Source: Catalinimonas niigatensis (GTDB taxonomy: Bacteria; Bacteroidota; Bacteroidia; Cytophagales; Cyclobacteriaceae). Taken from it: a DNA stretch of 64,000 nucleotides. Positions 52,188 through 60,723 of the stretch are shown piece by piece (the first letter of the stretch is position 1; the number at the start of each line of letters is the position of its first letter). The DNA lies in assembly GCF_030506285.1 (NCBI RefSeq), contig NZ_CP119422.1, forward strand, positions 3,429,001 to 3,493,000. Direction: 5' to 3'. The position numbers and the translations under genes were made by a program. Under the pieces are notes generated by a model. That model made no database searches, was not told the origin of the DNA, and saw nothing but the letters and a program-made list of their open reading frames with translations.

Positions 52188-53345
52188 ATGGCTTACTACA
52201 TTCAGCGCGGAACGATTCCGCCCAAACGACATATCCAATTCAGGAAAGAAGATGGTTCACTCTATTATGAGGAAGTGATCGGTGCGGAAGGCTTTAGTGG
52301 CATTTCTTCTATTGCTTACCACATGCACCCCCCGACTTCCATTGAAAAAGTAGGTGAAACCCAAGCGTACGCAGTGCAATACGCCGAAAGCAAAAATATG
52401 CAGCACCGTCACCTGAAAGGCGCTGCACTTAGTTCAGGAGGCGACTGGCTCAGTGGACGTAATTATATCATGGGCAATGAGGATGTAAAACTGGCCATCT
52501 GCCAGCCTACCGAAAATATGAGCTATTTTCTCCGCAACGCCACCGCTGACGAACTGGTATATGTGCACGACGGAGAAGGCGAATTGTGGAGCCCCTTAGG
52601 CAAAGTAAAGTTTGTTCCCGGCGACTATGTGCATATTCCCCGAACCATTACCCATCAATGGAAAATCAATCTGGACAAGCCCAGCCGTTTTCTGGTGATA
52701 GAGAGCAATTCGGAAGTACGTTTCCCCAAAAAATACCGCAATCAGTTTGGTCAGTTACTGGAGCACAGTCCTTACTGCGAACGTGATATCAAGACACCAC
52801 AAGCCATTGAGCCAATAGATGAGAAAGGAGGATTTGAGGTCAAGATTCTCAAGCATGGGCAGTTGCATAGCTTTCTCTACTCCTACCATCCTTTTGATGT
52901 AGTAGGTTGGGATGGGTATATGTATCCTTATGCCATCTCTATCCATGACTTTGAGCCGATCACCGGGCGCATCCATCAGCCGCCACCAGTGCATCAGATG
53001 TTTGAGGCGCGTAATTTTGTGGTCTGCTCTTTTGTGCCTCGCCTGTTTGACTACCATCCGCAGTCTATTCCTGCGCCTTACAGCCATTCCAACATAGATT
53101 CCGATGAAGTGTTGTTTTACGCAGAGGGCGATTTTATGAGTCGGAAAGGCGTGGAACGGGCTTCTTTTACCCTGCACCCAGGCGGTATGCCGCATGGACC
53201 ACATCCGGGAACGGCAGAAGCCTCTATTGGCAAGAAGGGCACCGAAGAACTGGCAGTGATGGTAGATACTTTTCGGCCACTAAAACTCACGCAACAGGCA
53301 TTAGAGATTGAAGATCAGGCCTATATTTATTCGTGGAAAATCTAA
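52188..53345 (+). CDS. hmgA: Homogentisate 1,2-dioxygenase
   Basis: The protein has 385 residues and a double cupin fold. Conserved segments are 'YVHDGEGELWSPLGKVKF', 'GDYVHIPRTITHQW', 'PPPVHQMFEARNFVVCSF' and 'SNIDSDEVLFYAEGDF'. The iron ligands are expected among the His/Glu of the last two segments. It opens the ring of homogentisate to maleylacetoacetate. It is shorter than the mammalian enzyme (about 445) but normal for Bacteroidota. The isomerase for the next step (maiA) is not in the window. The next gene starts 11 bases after its stop. Confidence 0.93.
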   Translation: MAYYIQRGTIPPKRHIQFRKEDGSLYYEEVIGAEGFSGISSIAYHMHPPTSIEKVGETQAYAVQYAESKNMQHRHLKGAALSSGGDWLSGRNYIMGNEDVKLAICQPTENMSYFLRNATADELVYVHDGEGELWSPLGKVKFVPGDYVHIPRTITHQWKINLDKPSRFLVIESNSEVRFPKKYRNQFGQLLEHSPYCERDIKTPQAIEPIDEKGGFEVKILKHGQLHSFLYSYHPFDVVGWDGYMYPYAISIHDFEPITGRIHQPPPVHQMFEARNFVVCSFVPRLFDYHPQSIPAPYSHSNIDSDEVLFYAEGDFMSRKGVERASFTLHPGGMPHGPHPGTAEASIGKKGTEELAVMVDTFRPLKLTQQALEIEDQAYIYSWKI

Positions 53346-53356
53346 AAAATTAGAGT

Positions 53357-53968
53357 ATGTATTGGGAAAGCGTCCAATTTAAAGGAAAAAGGACATCCAT
53401 TAAACATGGGATTTATTATGAAATTGCCATGGACAACTTAGGCAAAAGTATTATTGAGAAAAGTGAGTATGATAAGATCGAGAAAAAAGCTGCGTACTAC
53501 AGTGACAATGATATGGGCAAGAGTTTAGTAGTAAGTAACGCTATTCAACGTTATTTGTGTACCTGTACAGTGTTTTTATACTTAACAGTTGAATCATTTA
53601 TAAACTTCTATGCTGCAATTAACAATATTAGCGAGCATGAGAAACTAGAGAGAAAGCCTACCAAGTATAAGTGGAGAAGATATCCTAGAATAGTTACTAA
53701 TCAAGAGATAGATAATAAGGTTATTGAGAACCTTGAAAAGTTGACCATGAGAAGGAATGAATTAGTCCATTATAAAACTATGGGAGGAGCGGAAGGTATA
53801 GAAGATCCTACAAATATAACTGTAGCTGACTGTGAAGAATATAATTCAATTGTGGTAGGTATGTTTGCTGCGCTTGCAAATATAGATGAGAGTGTTAAGG
53901 CTGAGGTGGAAAGATTACAAAAGACTAAAAGTCGTTTTTTAGATGAAGCAGCTATTAAAAGAATTTGA
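53357..53968 (+). CDS. AT-rich protein with HEPN-type RX4H motif
   Basis: The protein has 203 residues and is mostly helical. Residues 129-140 read 'LTMRRNELVHYK', in which Arg133-Asn134 and His138 form the R(N)x4-6H motif of HEPN ribonucleases. An upstream helix ('TVFLYLTVESFINFYAAINN', about 71-90) would pack as in HEPN dimers. HEPN proteins include toxins and phage-defence nucleases. Its codon use is AT-rich, unlike hmgA and the dehydrogenase gene around it. Its 3' end overlaps the next gene by 26 bases. It has no role in tyrosine breakdown that I can see. No antitoxin (MNT-type) gene is adjacent, so activity is uncertain. Confidence 0.7.
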   Translation: MYWESVQFKGKRTSIKHGIYYEIAMDNLGKSIIEKSEYDKIEKKAAYYSDNDMGKSLVVSNAIQRYLCTCTVFLYLTVESFINFYAAINNISEHEKLERKPTKYKWRRYPRIVTNQEIDNKVIENLEKLTMRRNELVHYKTMGGAEGIEDPTNITVADCEEYNSIVVGMFAALANIDESVKAEVERLQKTKSRFLDEAAIKRI

Positions 53969-55205
53969 AGAACGGAAACCTGAGATTGTATTTGAATGGA
54001 ATGACCCGGAAACAGAAGCCGAAGGCTGGGTAGTCATCAATTCGCTGAGAGGAGGTGCTGCCGGTGGAGGAACGCGCATGCGAAAAGGCCTGAACCGTCA
54101 TGAAGTGGAATCGCTGGCCAAAACGATGGAAATCAAGTTTACCGTCTCCGGCCCAGCCATTGGTGGAGCAAAATCAGGCATTAACTTCAACCCGGACGAT
54201 CCCCGCAAGGAAGGCGTGTTGCGTCGCTGGTACCGTGCCGTCACGCCACTGCTGAAGAATTATTACGGTACAGGAGGAGATCTGAATGTAAACGAAGTGG
54301 AGGAAGTGATTCCCATAACCGAAAGCTACGGACTCTGGCATCCGCAGGAAGGTATTGTCACCGGACATTATCTGTCTTCCGATCCACAAAAGATCAAGCA
54401 ACTGGGTCAATTGCGACAAGGAGTTTCTAAAAAGCTGGAAGATCTCCACTTTACCCCTGCTTTAGAACGAAAATATACGGTCGCTGACATGGCTACCGGC
54501 TATGGCGTAGCCCAGTCTGTCATCCATTACTATGACTTATGGGAAGGAAAAACTGCTGGCAAGCGAGCCATCATCCAGGGTTGGGGAAATGTAGGCGGTG
54601 CAGCGGCTTATTACCTGGCCAAACACGGCATACAGATCGTAGGCATCATTGACCGCAATGGTGGACTGATCAAAACCGAAGGCTTTCGCTTTGAAGAGAT
54701 ACGCGACTTGCTCCTGAACAGAGTGCAGAATACTTTGACAGCAGAAGGAATGTCATCGTTTGAGGAAGTCAATGAAAAAATATGGCAGGTAGGCGCCGAA
54801 GTGTTTATTCCTGCCGCATCCTCTCGGCTGGTAACACAGGAACAACTCAGCAGCATGATAGCACATGGGCTGGAAGTCATTGCACCGGGAGCCAATGTGC
54901 CTTTCAAGGATCAGGAAATCTTCTTCGGTCCCATTGCAGAATATGCCGATCAGCACATTGCGCTTATCCCTGATTTTATTGCCAATTGTGGGATGGCGCG
55001 GGTATTCGCCTACCTGATGGAAAGCGAAATTGAAATCACCGACGAAGCCATCTTCCACGATGTGTCGCAAACCATCCGGGAAGCACTGGAAAGAATTCAC
55101 CAGCAGAACCCTCAGTCTGTCAATATTGCCAAAACTGCTTTTGAAATCGCCCTGAAAGAGCTGCTACAGAAAGACCAGCAGACGGAAAAAGTGATGATGG
55201 GATAG
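53943..55205 (+). CDS. Glu/Leu/Phe/Val-type amino acid dehydrogenase
   Basis: The 420-residue product has an N-terminal substrate domain with 'RGGAAGGGTRMRKGLNRHEV', the catalytic-lysine region 'KFTVSGPAIGGAKSGIN' and Asp in 'GGDLNVNEVEEVIP', and a C-terminal Rossmann domain with 'IIQGWGNVGGAAAYYLAKHG'. It deaminates an amino acid with NAD(P). In this operon it may act on glutamate to regenerate 2-oxoglutarate for tyrosine transamination, or on an aromatic or branched amino acid directly. The sequence alone does not decide. Its ATG lies 26 bases inside the HEPN-motif gene. Confidence 0.88.
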   Translation: MKQLLKEFEERKPEIVFEWNDPETEAEGWVVINSLRGGAAGGGTRMRKGLNRHEVESLAKTMEIKFTVSGPAIGGAKSGINFNPDDPRKEGVLRRWYRAVTPLLKNYYGTGGDLNVNEVEEVIPITESYGLWHPQEGIVTGHYLSSDPQKIKQLGQLRQGVSKKLEDLHFTPALERKYTVADMATGYGVAQSVIHYYDLWEGKTAGKRAIIQGWGNVGGAAAYYLAKHGIQIVGIIDRNGGLIKTEGFRFEEIRDLLLNRVQNTLTAEGMSSFEEVNEKIWQVGAEVFIPAASSRLVTQEQLSSMIAHGLEVIAPGANVPFKDQEIFFGPIAEYADQHIALIPDFIANCGMARVFAYLMESEIEITDEAIFHDVSQTIREALERIHQQNPQSVNIAKTAFEIALKELLQKDQQTEKVMMG

Positions 55206-55367
55206 TGAAATGAGAAGAAAAATTATTTCGTACAATGTTGCAGAGCTTAATCCCGAACAAGATTAGTTTTGCCTATAATACTGCATGATAAAAAAGAGCT
55301 GTAACAACTTCTCAATGAGAAAATCATTACATTGAAGAAGTCTACCAACAAAAATTAAAAGAAATAG

Positions 55368-55583
55368 ATGATGTACAACTATTTAGTCATTCTGGAAAAA
55401 ACCGGTACAGGTTATAGTGCACATGTACCTGATCTGCCGGGGTGTATTACGGTGGGTGAAACAAAGGAGGAGACCATGAAGCATATGCAGAAGGCAATAC
55501 AACTACACATAGAAGGAATGAAGGAAGATGGACTGGATATTCCTGAATCTAATACTGAAGCTTTGAGAGTGTCAGTGCAGTGA
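55368..55583 (+). CDS. hicB: HicB antitoxin
   Basis: This 71-residue protein shows the HicB fold: 'YLVILEKTGTGYSAHVPDLP', then 'GCITVGETKEETMKHMQKAI'. It is the short form without a DNA-binding tail. HicB blocks the HicA mRNA interferase. Its stop overlaps the start of the hicA reading frame (GTGA). The order antitoxin-toxin is the reverse of classic hicAB but common for this group. It sits between the amino acid dehydrogenase and fahA. Confidence 0.9.
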   Translation: MMYNYLVILEKTGTGYSAHVPDLPGCITVGETKEETMKHMQKAIQLHIEGMKEDGLDIPESNTEALRVSVQ

Positions 55584-55768
55584 AAGTAAAGCAAATTATC
55601 AAACTTCTTCAAGAAGATGGATGGTATCAGGTAGCACAAAGAGGAAGCCATCGCTAGTTCAAACATCCAATCAAACCCGGAAGGGTCACAGTTCCTGATC
55701 ATGGAAAGAATAAAGACTTGGCAAAAGGTACTGAAAACAGTATCCTGAAACAGGCAGATTTAAAGTAA
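55580..55768 (+). pseudogene. hicA: HicA toxin gene with nonsense mutation
   Basis: From GTG 55580 the frame reads 'VKVKQIIKLLQEDGWYQVAQ' and then RGSHR, with the catalytic His24, the double-stranded-RNA-binding fold of HicA. Codon 26 is TAG (55655-55657) where glutamine or a similar residue is usual. The frame then continues without further stops as 'FKHPIKPGRVTVPDHGKNKD' to a TAA at 55766-55768. Only one base change (CAG to TAG) is needed to explain it. The toxin is probably dead while its antitoxin is intact. A sequencing error is the alternative. Confidence 0.85.
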
Positions 55769-55790
55769 TTTAACAATAGAAAAGTAATTT

Positions 55791-57035
55791 ATGCCTCAAT
55801 CCCCCTGGCTCAACATATCTGATGATAGTGACTTTAGTATTCACAACCTGCCTTATGGGATTTTTTCTACAGCTTCCCGCAGGCCCCGGGTAGGAGTAGC
55901 TATTGGAGAGTATATTATAGACATGGCAGCAGTAGCAGGCAGAGGTAAATTGCATGACCTTAAAGTCCCGCTGGAAGTGTTTGAAGAAACCAGCCTCAAC
56001 GCCTTTATGCGGTTGGGAAAAGCCAAATGGAAGGTCGTTCGTCAGCGATTGCTGCAGTGGATTAGCCAGGAAAATTCTCCCTTAGAACAGCTTAAAAACG
56101 AATGTCTGGTACGCCAGTCGGAAGCCCGAATGCATCTGCCTGTACAGATCGGCGATTATACCGATTTCTATGCCAGCGAAGAACATGCCACCAACGTAGG
56201 TACGATGTTCAGAGGCAAAGAAAACGCGCTCCTACCTAACTGGAAGCATATGCCCATCGCCTATCATGGCCGGACTTCGTCTATCGTAGTATCCGGCACG
56301 GATATTCATCGGCCTAAAGGTCAGATCATGCCTGCCGGTGCGGAAACACCGGTGTTTGCAGAAACTCAGAAGCTAGATTTTGAGCTGGAAATGGCAGCGG
56401 TAGTCGGTAAAGATTCCCAACTGGGCCACCCTGTTTCTACAGAAGAAGCTGAAGATTATATTTTTGGCTTCGTGCTTTTTAACGACTGGTCAGCCCGAGA
56501 TATTCAAAGATGGGAATATGTGCCGCTGGGGCCATTTTTGGGCAAAAATTTTGCTTCCTCCATCTCTCCCTGGATTGTACCGCTGGAAGCTTTGCAAGCC
56601 TTTCAGAAGGATGGTCCTGAACAAATCCCAAATCCACTACCCTATCTGCAAAAAGCCAATCCACGAAACTTTGACGTCCAACTGGAAGTAAGCCTACAGT
56701 TTGAAGAGGGAGAAAGCCAGGTCATCAGCCAGACCAATTTCCGACATATGTACTGGAGCATTCACCAGCAGATAGCCCACCATACTGTCAATGGGTGCAA
56801 CCTTAGAGTTGGTGACCTCCTGGCTTCGGGTACCATCAGTGGCAAAACGCCCGGCAGCCAGGGAAGCATGCTGGAACTGAGCTGGAATGGTGAACGTCCT
56901 CTTCAGCTAAACAGTGGCGTTAGCAGATCGTTTGTAGAAGACGGAGATACCATTCGTATGAGAGGCTTTGCCGAAAAAGAAAACATACGCATAGGTTTCG
57001 GCGAAGTAACTACCAAGATATTGCCTGCTTTATGA
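55791..57035 (+). CDS. fahA: Fumarylacetoacetase
   Basis: The protein has 414 residues. The N-terminal SH3-like domain is followed by the catalytic domain with metal and active-site residues in 'IGDYTDFYASEEHATNVG', 'MPIAYHGRTSSIVVSG', 'KLDFELEMAAVVG' and 'VLFNDWSARDIQRWEYVP'. The C-terminal 'RVGDLLASGTISGKTPG' is also typical. It splits fumarylacetoacetate into fumarate and acetoacetate, the last step of tyrosine breakdown. It overlaps the flavin reductase gene in ATGA. Its length fits the family. Confidence 0.94.
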   Translation: MPQSPWLNISDDSDFSIHNLPYGIFSTASRRPRVGVAIGEYIIDMAAVAGRGKLHDLKVPLEVFEETSLNAFMRLGKAKWKVVRQRLLQWISQENSPLEQLKNECLVRQSEARMHLPVQIGDYTDFYASEEHATNVGTMFRGKENALLPNWKHMPIAYHGRTSSIVVSGTDIHRPKGQIMPAGAETPVFAETQKLDFELEMAAVVGKDSQLGHPVSTEEAEDYIFGFVLFNDWSARDIQRWEYVPLGPFLGKNFASSISPWIVPLEALQAFQKDGPEQIPNPLPYLQKANPRNFDVQLEVSLQFEEGESQVISQTNFRHMYWSIHQQIAHHTVNGCNLRVGDLLASGTISGKTPGSQGSMLELSWNGERPLQLNSGVSRSFVEDGDTIRMRGFAEKENIRIGFGEVTTKILPAL

Positions 57036-57931
57036 AGTCCATTTACCCTGCTGATGTCAGCGCCCGTGATTTTTACAGTTATATGGTCAGTGCGGTAGTT
57101 CCCCGCCCCATTGCTTTTGTCAGTTCCATAAGTGCGGATGGGAAAGTGAATTTAAGTCCTTTCAGCTTTTTTAATGCCGTAAGTGCCAAGCCACCCATTC
57201 TCATCTTTGCTCCGGTGAATAGCATGAGGGATAACAGTACCAAAAATACCCTGGATAATGTACTAGAGCATGATGAGGTGGTGATCAATATTGTCAACCA
57301 TACTATCCTGGAACAAATGTCACTGACCAGTACAGCCTATCCTAAAGGTGTAAATGAATTTGCCAAATCCGGTTTGACAGAAGCCCCTTCTCAATTGGTG
57401 AAACCGCCCCGCGTGGCGGAGTCACCAGTGGCTTTTGAGTGCAAAGTGAAGCAGGTCATAGCTTTAGGTGAGGAAGGAGGAGCAGGTAATCTGGTCATTT
57501 GTGAAGTGCTGCTGGTACATATCCATGAAGAAATTCTGGACGAGAAAGGCAGTATCCATCCGCAAAAGCTGGATGCTATCGGGCGTATGGGCGGAAACTT
57601 TTATTGCCGTGCCAGCGGTGATGCCGTTTTTGAAGTGATACGTCCGGTCAAGGAGCACGGGATAGGCGTAGATCAGTTGCCGGAAGCAATACGGAAAAGC
57701 AAAATTTTAACGGGTAGTAACCTGGCTAAACTGGGCAATGTTTCAGCTATTCCTGACCCTACCAGTGCGCAAAAGTACGCCTCTGATCCTCTCATACAAC
57801 AAACCTCAAAACAGCACACCAATAGCCCGGCAGATTTGGCAGAAGCCATGCACCGGCTTGCGCAGAAATTTCTGGAAGAAGGAGAAATGGAGAAAGCCTG
57901 GGCAGCCCTCCTAAGTGTTCATGCTTTTTGA
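57032..57931 (+). CDS. Flavin reductase-like FMN-binding protein
   Basis: The protein has 299 residues. The first 205 form a flavin-reductase split barrel: 'AVVPRPIAFVSSISADGKVN', 'SPFSFFNAVSAKPPILIF' and 'VINIVNHTILEQM', with FMN contacts typical of the family. A C-terminal helical tail (about 255-299) is extra. Such proteins carry FMN and reduce or bind aromatic compounds. It is co-translated with fahA and often accompanies homogentisate genes in Bacteroidota, so a role in aromatic catabolism is plausible but undefined. Confidence 0.85.
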   Translation: MKSIYPADVSARDFYSYMVSAVVPRPIAFVSSISADGKVNLSPFSFFNAVSAKPPILIFAPVNSMRDNSTKNTLDNVLEHDEVVINIVNHTILEQMSLTSTAYPKGVNEFAKSGLTEAPSQLVKPPRVAESPVAFECKVKQVIALGEEGGAGNLVICEVLLVHIHEEILDEKGSIHPQKLDAIGRMGGNFYCRASGDAVFEVIRPVKEHGIGVDQLPEAIRKSKILTGSNLAKLGNVSAIPDPTSAQKYASDPLIQQTSKQHTNSPADLAEAMHRLAQKFLEEGEMEKAWAALLSVHAF

Positions 57932-57952
57932 GAGTCTGAAATCACAAAAAGA

Positions 57953-57988
57953 AAAGAGCAGGCATACCGTCTCCATGCGCTGCTCTTT
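57953..57988. terminator. Bidirectional terminator
   Basis: AAAGAGCA (57953-57960) pairs with TGCTCTTT (57981-57988), and GCAT/ATGC (57962-57965 with 57975-57978) extend the stem. A-rich and T-rich flanks serve both the flavin reductase gene (plus) and the convergent propeller gene (minus). Confidence 0.75.
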
Positions 57989-58011
57989 ATTGAAAGCTAT
58001 GGTTTCACCAA

Positions 58012-59199
58012 CTACTTCCCTACATCTTCATAGCTTAGCTTATAAATCACTCCTCCGGCATCATCCGAAATAAACAATGAACCATCTTTGCCCACGGCCA
58101 AACCGCAAACTCTTCCGATATACTCCTGATCTCCGTTGACCAGAAAGCCTGTGATAAAATCTTCATAACCGCTTGGCTCTCCATTTTCATCGAAATTGAT
58201 CATGACAACCTTATAACCACTGGGCTCGGCACGGTTCCATGAGCCATGCAGTGTAGCAATGGCCTGTCCATGATAATTTTCCGGAAACTGCTCTCCATCG
58301 TAAAAAAGCATATCCAAAGGCGCAGAATGGGCAGGCAAAGTCAGCAGAGGAGCAGTAGTTTGTGCTGCATATTCCTCATAACTCATTTCTTCCGGCTGAT
58401 CGGCAGGATTGGGCTTGCCATCTTCATACACATAGGGCCATCCATAGTCATTCCCTTCTTCCAGACGGTTAAGTTCTTCTTTATGTACAGTATCTCCCAG
58501 CCAGTCTATGCCATGATCCAATCCGTACAATACTTCCGTATCAGGGTGCCAGTCAAAACCAATCGTATTACGAAGTCCCTTAGCATAAATTTCCCGTCCG
58601 CTACCATCAGCTTCAGCTACGATTAAGGTAGCACTTTCTTCACTGGTTTCTTTGCAGGCATTGCAGGTGCTGCCCACAGAAATATACATCTTATCATCCG
58701 GCCCAAATTCAATGGTCCGATTGGGATGTTGACCGCCATCGGGTAAATTTTCCATCAATAACTGAGGTTCTCCTAATTGGCCATCTTGCTGAATAGCTGT
58801 TTTGTATACTTCGTTGACGGTGACCAGATAAAGCTCATTTTCTTTCACAGCGATGCCATGCACCTGATCCAGGGTGAGCACTGTCTCATTGACGTCTGCC
58901 TGCCCGTCATCGTTGGTATCTTTAAGCATACGCACATCTCCCTGCCGACGGGTAACATAGACTGTACCATCTTCGGTAACGGCCATCATGCGGGGTTTTT
59001 CCAAACCTTCGGCAAATGTTTGTATCGTAAAACCCTGAGGTACTTGCAGGTCTGATGCCTCAGTGGATTTTGATAACTTTGGCTTAAATATATTCCCATT
59101 TATGCTGGCGCTGATCGTAGTATCACGCTTCTGAGCCATTAAGTCATCTTCACCAAGCACCATGAAGACAATGACAAATAAAAAAATAAATTTTCTCAT
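58012..59199 (-). CDS. Sorbosone dehydrogenase-like beta-propeller protein
   Basis: The protein has 395 residues. After a signal peptide (about 1-22) comes a six-bladed propeller like soluble PQQ glucose/aldose dehydrogenases: 'GFTIQTFAEGLEKPRMMAVT', then 'GTVYVTRRQGDVRML', 'GLRNTIGFDWHPDTEVLYG' with the active-site-type Arg and Asn, 'NDYGWPYVYEDGKPN' and 'GLAVGKDGSLFISDDAGG'. Cys-rich 'STCNACKE' in one loop could form a disulfide. It is periplasmic and may oxidise a sugar with PQQ; the substrate is unknown. It is monocistronic. Confidence 0.85.
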   Translation of the reverse strand: MRKFIFLFVIVFMVLGEDDLMAQKRDTTISASINGNIFKPKLSKSTEASDLQVPQGFTIQTFAEGLEKPRMMAVTEDGTVYVTRRQGDVRMLKDTNDDGQADVNETVLTLDQVHGIAVKENELYLVTVNEVYKTAIQQDGQLGEPQLLMENLPDGGQHPNRTIEFGPDDKMYISVGSTCNACKETSEESATLIVAEADGSGREIYAKGLRNTIGFDWHPDTEVLYGLDHGIDWLGDTVHKEELNRLEEGNDYGWPYVYEDGKPNPADQPEEMSYEEYAAQTTAPLLTLPAHSAPLDMLFYDGEQFPENYHGQAIATLHGSWNRAEPSGYKVVMINFDENGEPSGYEDFITGFLVNGDQEYIGRVCGLAVGKDGSLFISDDAGGVIYKLSYEDVGK

Positions 59200-59499
59200 G
59201 ATAAAAAGTTTAAAAAGGATTATGATATCCTTTCAACTCTATTTTGGGAGAATAGTTATTGGAAATTGGTAACTACTGTACTGATTAATTTGGATACTCT
59301 CGAAAATGGTAATAGAGCAATTATCTTTCTTTTCCAGGTATCTTGGTTTCAAAAATAGCTACCATAGCTCAATGACTTATTCAAAGTAATTTGTGCCTGT
59401 TAAGGGATTTTTAGTATCTTTCTGTAGAAAAAGAAAGCCAGTCCGGCTTGCTGAGTCCATCTCTATTTGAATCCAGTTTGTAAATTAAAGTTACTCCTG

Positions 59500-60240
59500 A
59501 TGAAAGCAGTTCCTGTACTTCTTTCTTCCATTATTTTGTTCAGCCTGCTACAGAGCTGCCAGCAATATGAGCCACAAGATTTGTACGGCACATGGCAGAT
59601 TGATAAAATACTGCTGGATGCTATGGATAGGACAGAAGGGTCTAAACAAGGATTTCCGTGGGGAACAGGTATACTGCTTAAACCTGATGGGAAGTTCCGT
59701 ACCAATTTTGCCCAACCTGAATTAGCCAGGGGAAGCTGGAAAATCAGTCCGAATGGAGATCAGTTATTTCTTCATCTTTCTTCTGACGAAAAAAGCTTTG
59801 GCTTCAACATTACTCTCAGCCAGCAATATCTTGTGCTCAAATCCCTTCGCTGGCAGGTGTTTTTGTCCAGGGTAGATGCACTTCCTGAACCTGTCAGGAA
59901 GGAAGTGAACCTGGCGAATGCTATTTCAGGAACCTGGTATTTTTACGAAATGACGCTCAGAGACAGTGTGATTCAATATCCGCGTACCGAAAAGCAGGTG
60001 CATTGGGTACAAATTAACCGGGGAGGCTACTACCGTAGTGGTGAAGGCCGGCATAAATCTTTTTACGGCAGGTGGACACTACAAAGTGATACCCTTACCT
60101 TCACTGAAATGGATCGTGTCTGGAAAGAGCAATGGAAGGTGCGTAAGGAAGAGGACATCCTCTATCTTGAAAGTATTGATGACGATCAGGAAAAGTGGTA
60201 TGAGGTAAGCCTGGTGCATGAAACCCAACTGACCCGCTAA
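59500..60240 (+). CDS. Lipocalin-like lipoprotein of unknown function
   Basis: From ATG 59500 the product has 246 residues. The signal peptide ends in LQSC (Cys20), giving a lipoprotein. Two similar halves follow, each beginning with a G-T-W motif: 'DLYGTWQIDKILLDAM' and 'AISGTWYFYEMTLRDS'. The pattern suggests two lipocalin-like barrels of the type found in many Bacteroidota lipoproteins. No active-site residues are evident. An upstream ATG-free extension to 59467 is possible with a rare start but would spoil the signal peptide. Function is unknown. Confidence 0.8.
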   Translation: MKAVPVLLSSIILFSLLQSCQQYEPQDLYGTWQIDKILLDAMDRTEGSKQGFPWGTGILLKPDGKFRTNFAQPELARGSWKISPNGDQLFLHLSSDEKSFGFNITLSQQYLVLKSLRWQVFLSRVDALPEPVRKEVNLANAISGTWYFYEMTLRDSVIQYPRTEKQVHWVQINRGGYYRSGEGRHKSFYGRWTLQSDTLTFTEMDRVWKEQWKVRKEEDILYLESIDDDQEKWYEVSLVHETQLTR

Positions 60241-60318
60241 GCCTAAAAGTAAAATTATCTAGAAACGCCTGTGTGATCAGCAAAGTATTGATAGCTTTAC
60301 TTCCTGAAGGTGTAGCGT

Positions 60319-60723
60319 ATGAAAATTAAGATTCAGCATATTTTAGGAATAATGGTAGTAGGTCTGGTGATCTGGTTTGTGCTGGAAGCCACCACCCAGC
60401 CGGGCGTAGGCGATCTGGCAGGCGACCCTCAAGAGGTAGCATTTGTTAGAAACGAAAATAATACCGGACCTGTCAAAAGGATATATGCCGTCACCATTGA
60501 GGATACTCTCTGGCAGCAGATGCAGAAATACGGAAATTATATGCCGCATAATAAGTATGGGAGTACTCAGGTCTATTTCTTCATGAAAGGTGAAGCCGTA
60601 CCCAAAACATTGACCCTGGAGAACCCTATTGAAGAACCATTTCAGCAGCATTGCCTGGCCCGCTATGAAAAGGACGCCATGGGAAACGAACACTTTACCA
60701 GATACCCTTTCACAGCGAACTAA
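60319..60723 (+). CDS. Small membrane-anchored protein of unknown function
   Basis: The protein has 134 residues. One N-terminal helix ('ILGIMVVGLVIWFVLEA', about 8-24) anchors a periplasmic domain with 'VKRIYAVTIEDTLWQQMQKY', then 'KYGSTQVYFFMKG' and 'EPFQQHCLARYEKDAMG'. I recognise no family. It shares a direction with the lipoprotein 78 bases upstream and may be co-transcribed. Its last 14 bases overlap the 3' end of the convergent EEP-family gene. Confidence 0.78.
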   Translation: MKIKIQHILGIMVVGLVIWFVLEATTQPGVGDLAGDPQEVAFVRNENNTGPVKRIYAVTIEDTLWQQMQKYGNYMPHNKYGSTQVYFFMKGEAVPKTLTLENPIEEPFQQHCLARYEKDAMGNEHFTRYPFTAN

